The notes under the pieces were generated by a model. It was not told the origin of the DNA and did no database searches. It was given only the letters and a program-made list of their open reading frames with translations. DNA of 64,000 nt from Amoebidium appalachense (taxonomy: Eukaryota; Ichthyosporea): assembly GCA_963693365.1 (NCBI GenBank), contig CAVNZM010000002.1:5270001-5334000 (forward strand), read 5' to 3'. Shown here in pieces: positions 22,755 to 50,302 of the stretch (position 1 is its first letter; each line of letters opens with the position of its first letter). Made by a program: the position numbers and the translations under genes.

Positions 22755-22946
22755 CTAATAGTTCAACTTGACATTCTCATCGAAAGTTTTAAAGCCAACG
22801 TCCTCGGAGCCAAAAGGTGCTTCAGGCTCATCATAAGCGGATTTTTTCGGGACCGCATAGCCAAAATTAACGTCGGGGAACGATTGGCCGGCCTTGCTTA
22901 CTGTCAGCATCGTCTGCCCATCTGGGGTGCCATCGTTGTCCACCAC
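22755..22946 (-). CDS. Probable terminal exon with SdrD_B/Cna-B-like repeat (partial)
   Basis: The minus-strand frame reads DNDGTPDGQTMLTV, then GQSFPDVNFGYA, and ends about 40 residues later at a TAG. The DxDGTxDG...LTV...FPDVNFGY pattern is that of SdrD_B-type beta-sandwich repeats found in cell-surface proteins. An in-frame stop lies about 60 bases upstream, so the exon must begin near 22947-23000. No upstream exon could be joined. It may be the 3' end of a surface-protein gene or a pseudogene fragment. A longer plus-strand frame overlaps it but shows no family features. Confidence 0.4.
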   Translation of the reverse strand: MVDNDGTPDGQTMLTVSKAGQSFPDVNFGYAVPKKSAYDEPEAPFGSEDVGFKTFDENVKLNY

Positions 22947-22959
22947 CGCATCATGCGTA

Positions 22960-23494
22960 CTCGTTGCGCACAGTGCGGTCCGACATGATTCAAGTTCAAC
23001 GGCACATCATTACAGGCTGAGTGGTAGTGCTCGATGCCTCACGGCAAATTTGATTATTGATGATATCCCACTGTCCGCACTGTGACGTATTACCAAGGAG
23101 CACGTGAATATTAGTGTGCCTTCCGCATAATCATGAGCATATGATAAAACGGATTGCCAACCCATGCTCTGGGCCTGGGTGCAGCCCAAAAAAAGAAAGG
23201 GCAATGTTCGACCGTGCCTCAGGACTTGGTCTGCAAATGCATTTAGATATATCCCTCCCCCCTCCATGGCCTCAGAAGTTCCCCACCGGGCCAGCCGGGA
23301 GAGCCACACACGGTGGTACCGTGACACTTCTCACCACCCCCGATTGGTTCGGGAAGGGGAGGGCCGGGGGGTAGGGGGGGGGGGGGGGGGGGGAGGACTC
23401 AGTGAAGGTGTTGTATTTTATTATGGGTCAAGATGTGTGTGACATGTACAGTGCACCCTGAGTGTGTGTTCAATAGTATACGCCACGGTCAAAT

Positions 23495-23576
<82 letters not shown>

Positions 23577-25273
23577 TGTGTGCGCGCGTGTGTCAAATGT
23601 GTGTGTGTGTGCATGTGTGCCGTGACGGTGTACGGCGTGTGTGCGACTGTGCGTGTGTGCGTGTGCGTGTGCTTGCCGCACGGTGTGGGTGTTTTGTGTG
23701 TCACGCCGCGCGTGTGTTAACTTTTGGACGGTGTGTGTGTTCGTTTGGTGGCACACTTTACATAAAACCAACCGTCGGGTTGAGTCAATATGAATGATGT
23801 CCAGTCTTTCACATACTTCAACAGCAACAACCGTTGCAATTGATATAACTCCACGAGGCTCCAAAAAAAAAAAGAAGGAAGAGAGAAAAATCAGAAAACA
23901 AGGGGGGGGGGGGGGGGGGGGGGGCTTTACAAGAAGGAAACCTTAACCACTACGAATCGGACCACTCAATAAACCTAAAAAGCCTGAAAACAAAACTGAA
24001 CAAGTTCTAAATGAGTCTTGAGTAGAAGTACAAAAACTTAAGTTAGGCGAATGACCCCGTGGTGAGGCCGCATCATGGTATTGTCGTTGTCAAACGGTGC
24101 TACCGAAATTATTTCAACGGTCGTCTTCGACGTCTGCACAGTGGATTAACTGTTCACAGTTTTAATTACGTACGGCATCGACAAGTATGGCTGCACGGCC
24201 CATTGGACCTGACCAATAGCGGCACATACTCTACTGGGCATGATTTCTGGTGTTAGGCCCGCACGCATTGTACATTATACCCCCCTGTCACAGGAAATTT
24301 TTGCACCGGGAAGCTTTTGCACCAGATCGTCTCTCTAGACTCTTATGGAAAAGGCTACCTAACCTTGTTCGAAATGGAGTTCTGTCTCTGTTCTGTTTTT
24401 CAGAATACTTTACGCCCTCCTTATGTGTATATGTGTTTCTCCGTAGGGTTTCAGTTCTATGCTGATTTCTTCACTAAGTTGACTCCAACTCCCAAATTCA
24501 TTATCCCCCCCCCCCCCCCCCCCCCCCCCCACGAGTCCTTAGCAACGGGGGGGTTAGAGGGACATAAGCTGACTTTCTTTGGCTACCCAAAAATGTTCAT
24601 GATAAACTCAACAAAAACACAGCCATTATGAATTAACGTGTAACTCATATCATAGTTTTAAATGCTAACATTACCAATGAGCACAAAACTCCCAGTGAAA
24701 ACCCAATTGATTAACAACAATCCAATTATTCCATCAACCTCCTATGCAAAAATTTCCCCATGCAAAAACTTCCTGTGCAACCCCCCCTTTCTCCCTTACC
24801 CTCCCCCCCCCCCCCCCCCCCCCCGCCCCGTCCACCCCTCCCCCCCCCCTCCCCCCGGGGGCCTCTCCCCGCCCCCCCCCCCCCCGGGGGGAGGGCCTGC
24901 GGGGGGAGAAGTAAGTTTTTATAAATTGTTATACGTATGCCCATGCGCCAGGCTGCACTGCGGTCTGGCAGTGAGACGCACATGCACTGGACTGATGACC
25001 GAGCCCTGCCGCCTGTTAGGCCATATGTACACAGTAACGTGTTATATGCAGCCTATGATGCCGTACGTTGCTGTACGTGAAATCTTGAAAAATTCATGAT
25101 CACGGTGTTCGACAATCATATATTAAACAAAACACAGCCTGCCAGTGGTAGTAGGGGCTGGCGGGGAGGGCTGCTGCTTAGCCTTTCCTTAACATATTGG
25201 TTTTTTAGTAGTGAGGAGTTCAGTCCCAAACTTTCGTAAGGTTGCGTTTTCTGATTACAAATACACACACCGT

Positions 25274-25331
<58 letters not shown>

Positions 25332-26349
25332 CCTAAATTTGGCGAGCGTGCACACACGCAAACGCGTGGCGCACACATGCAGGCACCCTGAGTCTCAGGC
25401 ACACACCAAATACACGCTGTGGAACACACAGTGACACTGTGCACCGTCACAGTTCCACGCTTTCAGTCCATCTCCCGGCCCTCCCCCCCTTCCCCCCCCC
25501 CCCCCCCCCCCCCCCCTTCACTTTCAAGATTTTGCCTGTTGGGCTGTTTTCTGGGAGGATTCATTTGGGAGGCCTTAGGTCTGTGTGTCGCCGGGTGGGG
25601 AGGGGAGGGGGGGGGGGGAGGGGGGGGAGGGGAGGGGAAGGGGAGGGGGGGAGGGGGAGGGGGATATAGCACTCTAGATTAGCTAAGACCGTCACTATTC
25701 TACTAGTTACTATAGTGCGGGCGACTGCCCCAGGGCCGGGCGGTGGCCTAGAGCACTGCAGTGCCAGACTACTGTACCAGTTAAAGTGCATGACTGACCA
25801 TGTCACCGTGTTGCTTTGCCGTCTGTACATACAGCCACTGGCCAGGGCGTGAGCAGGCCATGCATTCAGTTTAGTTATTCTGAGTACATTATTTAGGGCA
25901 CAGGCAAGTAAAACGGTTTCCAAGGCTTTTGATTAGGCCTTAAGTTTGCTTTCGACGTGATTGGTTGATGACGGTTTTAAAAAAATCTTTCGAAATCAAG
26001 CATATTGCGTGTGTGTGCACACACGGTCACACACAGACACACACACCAACACACACGTATTGGCAGCAGAAACACAATCGCAGATCTTCGGACTGTGACA
26101 GCCTGGCGGGTGGCACGATCTTTTTTGTTAGAAATCCACGGTTGGTTGGTTTCGGCTCGGCAGTTTTTTGCATGTTCCCATTCGATTTGTTCGAACCTGT
26201 TGCAAGTTTCGTGTTCGTGTAAACACCGGTACCAATCATCATCAGTCGCCTGTATATGTGTGTGTTCACCCACCTACCCACCCACCCACCCATGGCTACA
26301 CATAAATCCATCCACCACCCACCCACCCACCCACACACACACAGTCATA

Positions 26350-26387
<38 letters not shown>

Positions 26388-26389
26388 CA

Positions 26390-26460
<71 letters not shown>

Positions 26461-26641
26461 GCACGCACGCACACACACACACCGTACACACATGTGACAC
26501 ACACATGTGTGCGTATAGACACACACATGTGACAGTCACGCACACACACACACACACACATACACACAAACCGTCATACAGACACGTGTGCACATGTACA
26601 CACATGTACATATGTTCACGACATTGTGTACTAATATTAGT

Positions 26642-26700
<59 letters not shown>

Positions 26701-26946
26701 GGCCGCACACACACACGCCAAGACACACACCGGCACACATACACATACGCACACACGCGCGCGCGCACAAGGGAACACGCGTGCAATATAATTATTCAAC
26801 ACCTGACACACGCGTACACACGTACACACACACACACACGCACGCACATGTACGCACATACACAGTGACTGACACACACGCACGCACACACGCCTGGATA
26901 ACAGTTTAGGTACACCTGACACACACACACACACATATACACATGT

Positions 26947-27011
<65 letters not shown>

Positions 27012-27137
27012 ACATAAACACACGTGCACACACACAGTGTCAAACCGTGCACACACACACACATACACGCACGGCGTACGCATGTGCGCAAGCGCGCGCA
27101 CATACATACACACGTGGCGCGTGCGCACACACACAGT

Positions 27138-27218
<81 letters not shown>

Positions 27219-28669
27219 GCTGGACGTAGTAAATATAACACAGAGCCGGCCCTCCCCCCCCCCCCCCCCCCCCCCCCCCACCACCATCACCACCACCAGC
27301 CCCCATCCAGCCAACCCAAGCCATACCCCTTTCCCAACACGCTCACACGTACACCAGCACCGTGTGACCACGACATATAGTTGCCCACGCGTGGCCAGGC
27401 TGGATAGCACACACAATATTGAAAAAATGAAAGTGAAAAAATAGAAGCCCCAGGCCTGATCATTCGATTTTGTGTACCAGCCCCCATCCACCCAACCCAA
27501 GCCATCCCCCTTTCCCAACACGCTCACACGTACACCAGCGCCGTGTGACCACGACATATAGTTGCCCACGCGTGGCCAGGCTGGATAGCACACACAATAT
27601 TGAAAAAATGAAAGTGAAAAAATAGAAGCCCCAGGCCTGATCATTCGATTTTGTGTGCAGTATCAATATTTGAATCATTATTAATATTCCCGGATCTCAG
27701 CATCACGATATAAGTGCCATGATGGACCACATGGTTGCAGTGATAGCTGGGACTCCCTCGTGTCCGCTGGCAGGGTGAGTTCCCCAGACGCGGCGATCCA
27801 AGGTGATAACAATCAACAACAACGTGACTTTTGACATGCATGTCAACGCGACGGTCCGTCACTGCTAGAGCTCCTCCTCGAGGCGGCCATATATGCATCC
27901 CATATGGCCGGTACACCGGTGATTGATCAGTCGACAGCTCCAGCTGATCATGACCCAAGGCACTTTGGTAAATTGCTGCCACGGCGTATATATATACAAA
28001 CGGCAGAAGTGCACTCGGGCCTGTCTGCCTGTAGCCACGTTATGAGCTGTACCAAGGCTTCTCCAGTTCTTTGTTGGCCATGGGTCATAGTACTGCATAT
28101 ACCATGCATGCTGACCAGATCTAGAGCGGCGCCGGCTCTGATAAGGTAAGTGTATCCAGTCACTGACAGCAGCCAAGTAGTGCAGCCGCACTCAGTCCCA
28201 CTGCACGTGCACATGCTGAGTCCCTTATCCGATACTATAAATATAAAGTAATTCGAAGAATAATCGTTAGCCCACCCGGCAGTCTGGGTAATCGCCGAAT
28301 AAATAAAGTGTCTAATAAATTACTTGGTTTTTATGTTATCCACGGTTCAAAATGTTGTGCGGCCGCAGGCTCTCAGCCCGGGGAAACCCCCGCAGTATCT
28401 CAAGTCGAGAAGTGATGATTGGATGCGCGCTAGACCAATGAATGGTATTCAATTTATCCGGAGAATTCGGTGATATCGATCGCGGAAAGTTGTGGGGTTC
28501 ATGATCAGGATTTCTCCCCGCCGTCAGAGTGATACAGTCGTCCGACGTTGAACTTGACCACGCTGCACACAGTAGTAGTAATAGTTACAGTGCGCCCAAT
28601 ATAACACAGCATTTGTTATGAAATAATATGTCAATTGTACATGAAAGGTGGTTTTGATGGCCTTCTAAC
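22960..28669. other. Repeat-rich stretch without a supported gene
   Basis: Long CA/TG tracts occur at 23495-23576, 25278-25328, 26352-26456, 26649-26700, 26951-27008 and 27138-27215. G/C-runs lie near 23373-23391, 23902-23924, 24506-24530, 24804-24823 and 25495-25515. Unique stretches between them carry short frames only. One plus-strand frame at about 27719-27772 ends in a good donor (AGG|GTGAGT), but no partner exon is seen. Confidence 0.55.
27296..27657. repeat. 181-bp tandem duplication
   Basis: Bases 27296-27476 and 27477-27657 are nearly identical, differing at a few positions (such as ccatacccc versus ccatccccc). The unit includes gtgtgaccacgacatatagt and a short A-rich end. The near-identity argues for a recent event. 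Confidence 0.9.
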
Positions 28670-28924
28670 GTGGCATACGTGCCCTGCAAACGAGAAGCCT
28701 GCGAATTTAGCGTTGAGCCCTATTTTCAGAGCATGTTGCAAGATAGGTGTGAGTTTTTATGTCGCGTTTTACCTCTTTCCCCACGGGTCTCTGCTACACT
28801 GGCTGGCAATGTGACCACTTTGGACTTTTTGTTGAATTCTGTTGGTCGTCACATTGAGTATTTATATGATTTTCACACAGTGTTCAGGTATCTCAGTATG
28901 CACTTGTTACTGGATAACTCGTGA
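28670..28924 (+). pseudogene. LINE-type retroelement 3' relic (C-terminal end of the ORF)
   Basis: The last 40 residues of this 84-codon frame (NVTTLDFLLNS...YLYDF...VFRYLS) follow the same pattern as the C-terminus of the intact LINE frame ending at 52118 (NYNILDFILN...FIRCIDWLE) and the short frame at 61004-61144 (NITSIDYILN...YDYLCRYF). A conserved Cys-rich stretch (CEFLCRVLPL) lies just before. No reverse-transcriptase motifs remain upstream, so this is a 5'-truncated copy. The assignment rests on this internal comparison alone. Confidence 0.5.
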
Positions 28925-30562
28925 AGAGTTTCATTGTCTTCTCAGTATGCCGTGCATACTTGCATATCTTTCCGTCGAATAAATCCAGTCAAAAGAAAAA
29001 ATATTTTCAGACATGTTTCGAGTTAAACCGAAAAAGCTCGATTCTCCGGAAACACTTGCCAACCCGATCGAGTGGTCCACCATGAAGTCACAAATGCGTC
29101 TTTCTGTCGTCACTTTGGCAACTTGGGCGCACATCTGCCAGCTGCGGCCTGCCGCTTGGCCGAAGTCTGCGAGTCGACTCAGTCGAGCTTCTTTGTAGTT
29201 ACGATATCAAAATGAGATTACTTTTTAATAGAAGTGACAACATCACTGCTTCATACGTGCCCACCTTTTTTCGAGAGCTCTCCGCCTGATAAAAACGTGT
29301 AGGACTCTGCGCGGCAGTTGGATCACGGGCCCGGCGCTTCGAAATCAGGAATTTCCGGTTCCGGCCGACGCCATGATAGAGCTGAAATATTTTGGCTAGG
29401 CTATCTAGAATATCCAAGCCTATTGACAGAAATTTATGCAGGAAACGCAAATAATTCGATCAACCGGCTTTCTTAAACATCGAATTTATGTGAGCACAAA
29501 ATTAATTAGTACATAGAGCTACAGTCACTAATACCCGTAGATTTTTTTTTTTGTTACTGCACATCTATGACTGTATGACAAAGCGTTAAATCTTGACAAA
29601 AATTAATCTTGGATGCATCTGGCAGTTGGATAGGTTTTCAGGTAGAATAGAATGGAAGACAACGCCAATCAAAAGGTCCTTTCGCACATTCCAATCAATA
29701 TCCTGCCATTCTGGGTAAACCCCTGGAGACTGGCCGAGTAGCCTGACTCGGACTGAGTGAGAAGAGTGCGGTCGTCATCATGGCACGCTCGGGGTGGACA
29801 TGAGATTCACAGAAGCCGAACATAGAGGAAGAAAACAAATCAATATTTCCCCCGTGTATTAGTATTTTGGAACTTTGTGTTTTTGAACCACACAGCATCA
29901 ACATCGACGCCGAATCGTTGATGCTTTCACAAATTCAACAGCGGCTCAGTCTTCAAAGTATGCAGTCTAATACGATTGGTTGTTACAGCATCACCAAAGG
30001 AGTGCAAATCTTTCGAATCTGTTGTGGGAAGTCCGTTTGGGCACAACCGGTGCAGACAACAGGTAAGGTCACCCACGTGCACACGTGCGTGCGCGTATAT
30101 CTTTTATTACGTTGTCATTTGTATTAGGATATTACGCGAACAAGCTAGGACAGGCAAAGTTTCAATCTATCAGCTAGCGAATTCATTCAGCTGTACGCCT
30201 GGGGCCATACGAAGGCCATATGTACATATCATGGTGTGATTCCGGGTGACCGGCCGTGGCGCTGCCACAGCATGATAGCTGGCCGTTGGTGTGATATCGC
30301 GGTCGATGGTTCTAACGTATTGTGCATCTCAGGTGGTACAGTGTGGTGGGAGAAAGGAAGGGTTTTTCTAATGACTCGGTGCCAAGGCTGCCAGGCCTCC
30401 AGAGATGCAGAAAACAAACCCGCATCACCGAAGCATTCAGAGCGTCCTACATCGGAGGCCCCTAAGGCACCACCCGGGCTTTCGAATCTTTCTGCTCCCC
30501 TCTAACTTTTCCTCCAATTAGAATGGGCATATAACCAAAATGCGGATTCCATATGTACAGCA
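28925..30562. other. Intergenic region upstream of the GATA gene
   Basis: This is unique, non-repetitive sequence with no C/G-runs. Frames of 60-90 codons (29013-29198, 29867-30127, 30236-30505) have no recognisable domain. None shows the donor-plus-C-run pattern of the firm genes. Confidence 0.5.
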
Positions 30563-30637
30563 CCAATCATAGCTGCTTCTAAAGCCGCAAACCAATAACA
30601 ATTGGCGAAGGTCGGATTTGAGCGAGTCCTATAAATT
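30563..30637 (+). promoter_or_regulatory. Likely core promoter of the GATA gene (two CCAAT boxes and a TATA box)
   Basis: CCAAT motifs occur at 30563-30567 and 30592-30596, followed by TATAAATT at 30630-30637, about 140 bases before the start codon at 30779. Order and spacing fit a TATA-driven promoter with the start of transcription near 30660. This is inferred from motifs only. Confidence 0.5.
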
Positions 30638-30778
30638 CACACCACTCATAACATGGGCGTCATAACTTTGTAGGACTCATTCTGTGTTCGTGATCTGGCC
30701 CGTAGATCACTCCGAGCTGTGTGCAAAGCATAAGTCACTTACCAATGGCGGGCGACCGTCATTTTGCGAGCTCTAGAT

Positions 30779-32194
30779 ATGGCGTGTGTGGATGCCCCTC
30801 AGAACTTATTTTCGCGGCATTTTCGTCTTTCCAGTAGTTGTTCTACTACGCAGCTCGTAGGAGACTGCGCAGATCTAGACCTTAGCGGGTGTCTGTCCAT
30901 GGAAACGTTCTTTTCTGTTGGACAGGGAGACACTCTGGACATCGAATTCACACCAGAAATCTCTGAATTATGCGTGGCGCATTCTCTTTCTCTAGATGCA
31001 CTCAAAACTTCGCGGGGAGCCGGCTCCTGCGATAGTCTAAATTCGCTCCCGAACATGAACCAAACGGGAAAAAATGATGCACAGCCCGCACACAGTACTT
31101 CCCGAACTGCAGGGAGTAGAAGCCTGCCCCAGCCAGCTGGGCAACCTCTGCAAAGCATTGGTGCCACCAACGACATTATGTTCTCTGACCTGTTCATGGC
31201 AAGTTCGGCAGTCATGCCAGCACAGCCTTTTCCTACACATCAGTCGCTCATGAGACTCCAACGGACACAACCACTATGGGGCCCGGGCTCAATGCCAACA
31301 ATGGGTGTTGTCCGCACCAACACGCTGTCTGACTTCCCGCCATTTCTACAGCAAAACGCAGCAAGTGCCATGCAATTGTCTTTTGGCGCCAATGCAGCAT
31401 CGCGTCGCCACAGCGAACCGAGCCGTTTTGACCAGGCACAGGCAGAGGCCCAGCTGGCAGCGTTTGCCCCCAATTCGCTGTCGTTTGATCTCGACACGGC
31501 CCTGCACCAATACGGACTACCCGCACAGCAACTACATATGCAACAGCGAGCAAACACCCTTCAATCGCAAACACAATTTACGACCAGTTCGCTCGACCAG
31601 GCATTAGCATCTCTTTTGGCAACGTCACACGATAAACCCATGGGTGCAACACCTGAAAAGGCCGCCCGAAAGGTTCTCAGTTTTCATGCCGTCCGGGCCA
31701 GAAAGCCATCAAAATCGCAACTCTCATCACAAACAGCAGATAACCGCTCACCACAACAACGTGCAGCCTCCCCTTCCCTAATCATAATGGGCGATGATGA
31801 AAGGAGTTCAGCAGCGGGTTCAAACCTGTCGTCTTTCACCGACCTTGCTAGTATGACGTCACCAGGTCTTGAAAGACACAAGCACGAGGTTTTGGCTTCC
31901 CCACGGGACGACGCTTCGACATACAAACCAGCTACGTCTCCCGTAGGCGGCAACACCACCACCCCGTCGTTCCTCCTTCACCCCAACGCGTCTTACAGCA
32001 CGGATCTGAAGTGTGCACACTGTCAAACGGAGCACACAAGTGTATGGCGTAGGACGTCGGCCGGCGAGTTGGTGTGCAACGCGTGCGGGCTGTACTTCAA
32101 GATCCATTGCACTATCCGCCCCCAGGAAGTGAGCACTAGGAGGGCTGCAGTCAAGACACGCCGGCGCCGGCGCCCCAGCGGCGGCCACCTGTGA
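30779..32194 (+). CDS. GATA-type zinc finger transcription factor, intronless, 471 aa
   Basis: A single open frame with no stop encodes a long Ser/Gln/Thr/Ala-rich low-complexity region and one C-terminal GATA finger. The finger is C412-X2-C415-X17-C433-X2-C436 with the signature VWRR and LVCNACGLYFK. A basic tail (TRRAAVKTRRRRR) follows and should contact DNA and serve as a nuclear localisation signal. The 17-residue loop is the type found in animal GATA factors and many fungal ones. The protein should bind (A/T)GATA(A/G) sites in the nucleus. An in-frame TTG lies five codons earlier, but the first ATG is at 30779 in a good context. It is the only long gene here without introns and carries none of the flanking homopolymers. 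The regulated pathway cannot be told. Confidence 0.95.
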   Translation: MACVDAPQNLFSRHFRLSSSCSTTQLVGDCADLDLSGCLSMETFFSVGQGDTLDIEFTPEISELCVAHSLSLDALKTSRGAGSCDSLNSLPNMNQTGKNDAQPAHSTSRTAGSRSLPQPAGQPLQSIGATNDIMFSDLFMASSAVMPAQPFPTHQSLMRLQRTQPLWGPGSMPTMGVVRTNTLSDFPPFLQQNAASAMQLSFGANAASRRHSEPSRFDQAQAEAQLAAFAPNSLSFDLDTALHQYGLPAQQLHMQQRANTLQSQTQFTTSSLDQALASLLATSHDKPMGATPEKAARKVLSFHAVRARKPSKSQLSSQTADNRSPQQRAASPSLIIMGDDERSSAAGSNLSSFTDLASMTSPGLERHKHEVLASPRDDASTYKPATSPVGGNTTTPSFLLHPNASYSTDLKCAHCQTEHTSVWRRTSAGELVCNACGLYFKIHCTIRPQEVSTRRAAVKTRRRRRPSGGHL

Positions 32195-34041
32195 ATGGTT
32201 TCATCCTTCCTTTTTCATTGTGTTGTTTATCATACGTATACAATGCCTATCTGCATACATTTTCCATTTTTCTATTTTTCCTTTTTGACCATCTAGCGCC
32301 ATTACCGGCCTGCTGAGGTTTTTTAGTCGATTAGTGTACAAACTCTCACACTCGCACACACACACACACACACAAGTTTGAGTACACGTATACACGCGCA
32401 CAAACGCATACAACTGTGGTCACAGAGGTGTATCCATTTACCTAAATAACCTTAATGCACTGTAATTATTACCTTCCACCTCCTACGCTTTCAGCGTGTC
32501 CCATAATGATGATGGTGTCCCTTTCACTGCATGTCGTTGGCAGTTAAGAACCCCAAAATTCATGGCCGAATATGTGCAATTTGGAGTGATTTAAAACACT
32601 CCCCACCCTAAGATTTCAAAATTGATGTATATGTCTGCTGAACATGCTGAACAGAACAAACCTGTTTTTCAAAATGTTTACCGAGTGTTTTTATAACCGT
32701 GATATGTTTTCGTAATAATGGAATTTAATTCTTAACTCAGGGCTCTGCTGCGCAGAGGTTACAGGCACAGTCCGAATATCGGCTGGGCCGCATTTAGTCA
32801 TCGGGCTGCGGGCGAGCCCTATTGTAAACCGTACATAGATTAACCATGCATGATCATTGGATGTTTAAAAGAAAATCTTGTGGATTTGATTGGTGTTGCG
32901 TCAGTGGCGTGCACCCCATTTTCTCTGAGGCACAAAAATAAAGTCATTGAACTTGATGTCGGTGGTATGCAAGGACACAATACCTTCACCATGACTGTAT
33001 GTGGATGCCATATTGAATGTAATACTGGTTCAAAAATGTGAAGGACACGTAAGGAGTGTTCCAGAGAACTTTGCTAGAAATGACGACACCACTGCATGGA
33101 TGGTGGTGATTGAGGGTGTGCGTGGTGGTTGTTTGGGGGGGGGGGGGGGGGGGGGGGGTTGAGAGAAAGAGAGCTAATAGAGAGAGAGAGTGTGTGTGAG
33201 CGCGCTGTGGCATGCAAGCGCTTGTGTGTGTTATACGTGTTCAGTGTTTTGTGTGTGAGTGTATGTACACGTGTGTGGTGGTGGTGGTGTCGGGGGGAGT
33301 ATTTGCAGCATGTGCTGTGTGTGTGTGTGATACTGTACTGGCTGGGTGTGTGTACATGTGTGACTGTTTGTGCACGTGTGTACGGTGTTTGCAAGGCTTG
33401 TGTGTGTGACGTTGCGACTGCACTAGTACTGAAGTTATCAAAAGCACGGTGTGATAGTCGCAGCGGCGCATACTCCTTGTGTGACAACGTGTGGTTGACG
33501 TTGCTTAGCCTAATAACACGGGGCAACAAAACGTGTGACAGTTTCGTGGTGTTAGTGCACTGTGTACATGTGTGGCAACGAATTTTGAACATGGCATATG
33601 TGTACTGTACGTTGTCCGAACCGGGGTGGGGTGGGTGTGGGCATAGTGTGCTGCAGTATGCGCAAACCATTTGCCTGCCCAGGAGTCAGGAGAAGAGGGC
33701 AGGGATCATGTACGGATCCCCGAGCCGTTTTTTTGCTGAGGGAAGAAGGAAGTTTACTTTGCAACACGAGGCGTGAAACTATATATTGATATCATAGTAG
33801 ATGTGTTGATGCTCAGTTGTGTTGAACTGACTGGCGGCAGTTGGGCTTTGCTGCCACAAACTCTAGTGAATTCGAAGATCTGGCCGTGCTCATATGCATA
33901 CATATCATGTGGGGATGTATATATTCGAATATACGGCATTGATCGATAGTATGATTCTGAGGCGTGTTCGCGTGTGCCGACGCGCAACCAAAGCTGCAGC
34001 AGAGCTGATCATGTTCCGAACGGTTCTGACTCATGGCCATC

Positions 34042-34085
<44 letters not shown>

Positions 34086-34223
34086 ACACACACATGTACG
34101 CACACACGCCACATAAAAGTCTTTCCCCTCCACAATCTTAGTCGAGTGCCTCCTCAAGCACCCCCCCCCCCCCCCTCCTACCCTCCCCCCTCCCTCCCCG
34201 CTCCCCTTCCCCCCTCTTCCTCC

Positions 34224-34305
<82 letters not shown>

Positions 34306-34483
34306 CTCAAACACAAATACAAACACAAACACACACACAGACACACACATCATTACCAGACTGCACAAATAATTTGCTATTTGGTATACCCGTACGGTTT
34401 CAGGCCACTTCATTCTATCCCTCAAAACTGATGTCAAAGTTAATTAAATCATTACCTACAGGTCTCCGTCATTTGATTAGCTT
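32195..34483. other. No supported gene
   Basis: The first kilobase is unique AT-rich 3'-flanking sequence. Beyond 33130 come a G-run, (GT)n-like sequence, a 41-base C-run (34045-34085) and an 80-base (AC)n tract (about 34225-34303). A plus-strand frame around 33950-34030 ends before the C-run and might be an exon, but no partner is found. Confidence 0.5.
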
Positions 34484-34623
34484 ATGGTGATCATCGTAGT
34501 GCTTTCTCTTCGATTGACCGGGACAGCTCCAAAGCGGAAAAGCCCTTGCTTCGAAGGTGCTCTGACGTATGCCATGCTAAACCGTCGTTTATCATTGGTG
34601 CACCAAGTAGAAAAACCCTGGCC

Positions 34624-34656
<33 letters not shown>

Positions 34657-35165
34657 ACCCTGACGCACACACACACACACACACGTGCATCGGCGTGTGA
34701 CGTTTTCAAGCAAGATAATAAAGGAAAAACCAAGAAAGATCTGAAGACACCGGGTGAGGGGAGATGGCGCGGGGATGGGGGGGCGGGGTTGGAATGGGGG
34801 TGGGGATGGGGGGAGGGGGGGGGGGGGGGGGGAGACTGGAAAACCCGTATATTCGAAGGAAAAGTTGGGGCGGGATGGCCTCACGCAACTTGTTGGGCCG
34901 CTCATTAAAAAACCTATTTACTTTTCGGTTTTTTGCTGTCAAAATACGGAAAAGCTACCTCGGAAAACGTAAGCTCAGAGTGCACATCTGTGGAAGTTAC
35001 ACAGTTTTTGCCATCTTGTGCGTGTAGATATAAACCCCCCCCCCCCCCCCCAACCACCCCAACCACACACACCCGTATCCTATTCTTTTAACAGATTTAG
35101 CAGAAGCCCTTGCTGACGTAAACTAAGGTATAACGCTAAAGCCATGGGGTTAATGATTGTACCAG

Positions 35166-35203
<38 letters not shown>

Positions 35204-35489
35204 CCTTTCCTCCCCCCAACACACACACGCACACACACACAAACACACACGGGCGCACATGCACATGCACACGCGCACGGCACGCACACGCACATGCGCA
35301 TGCACACGCACACAGTTTTGGTCGTATCGCAAGTATGCGATTCTTGGTGGAAACGACACTGATTGTGTCACTTTGAGCTAGCTGATTGGAAGGGAGGCGG
35401 ACACACGGACCACAGGCTGTGACACAGAAGATATAATAGAGCTATGAACAAAAAATAACCTCGAAAAAACTGAAAAAGTGGGTATAGGA

Positions 35490-35536
<47 letters not shown>

Positions 35537-35568
35537 AAAAAGGAAGGAAGGAAAGAAAGAAAGAAACA

Positions 35569-35608
<40 letters not shown>

Positions 35609-35836
35609 AGGAAAGAGAAAAAAGGGAAAGAAGAGAAACGAGAAAAAAAGAGAGAAAGAAACAAAAGAAAGGGAAAAGATGAAGAACAGTGAAAAAAGCG
35701 CAGCAATCAGTTTACACGGTCTATCGGCTATCACAGACACAACTAATTCATCATTCCTTCATTATATATTCGATTTCTGCGGCACAAGTTCAGGCCGACC
35801 GTTTTGAAGAACCCCCCTCCATCGTGAAACTTCACT

Positions 35837-49742
<13,906 letters not shown>

Positions 49743-50248
49743 GTTCTGTTATGATGTCACTTCACAAACTCGCTTCTTCGCGCTGCACTACACCAACTAC
49801 GACCCTTGCATAATAGGGGTGATAGCCTACACCGAAGAGTACACAGGGCTAAAAAGGTGTTTTATCGGCAACTCCATAGAAAAAAAAAAAAGAAGGAAAA
49901 AAAGACAGGAAAAGAAAAACTCGGTGTGACTGAAGCTAAGCTTGAGCCGAGCTGATCTGCTTTTTTATTTGAAAATTTCAGTGTCTCTACATTCCAAGAT
50001 TGCTCGGATCTAGATCTATTTGACCAATAGGATGGCTACGGCATATATAGGTGTGCATACCTCAGGTCACCCGAACCACGAGCTATATTTGGTTAGGTTT
50101 CTGACTGAACTAGAGGATGATACTAATGAAGGAATGTTATCTTCATAATGCGGACCAATCGTAGGAGGTGTTTTTATCCGTTTTCGCCCGGGAATCTCAG
50201 CCCCGGCCCCCTGGGGGAGAGTGGGGGGGTTTGGGGTTGGGGGGTTGG

Positions 50249-50302
<54 letters not shown>

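Noticed and set aside
26256-27230. CRISPR-like regular spacing of CA blocks
   Set aside because: There are no conserved repeat units with unique spacers; this is a degenerate microsatellite in eukaryotic DNA.
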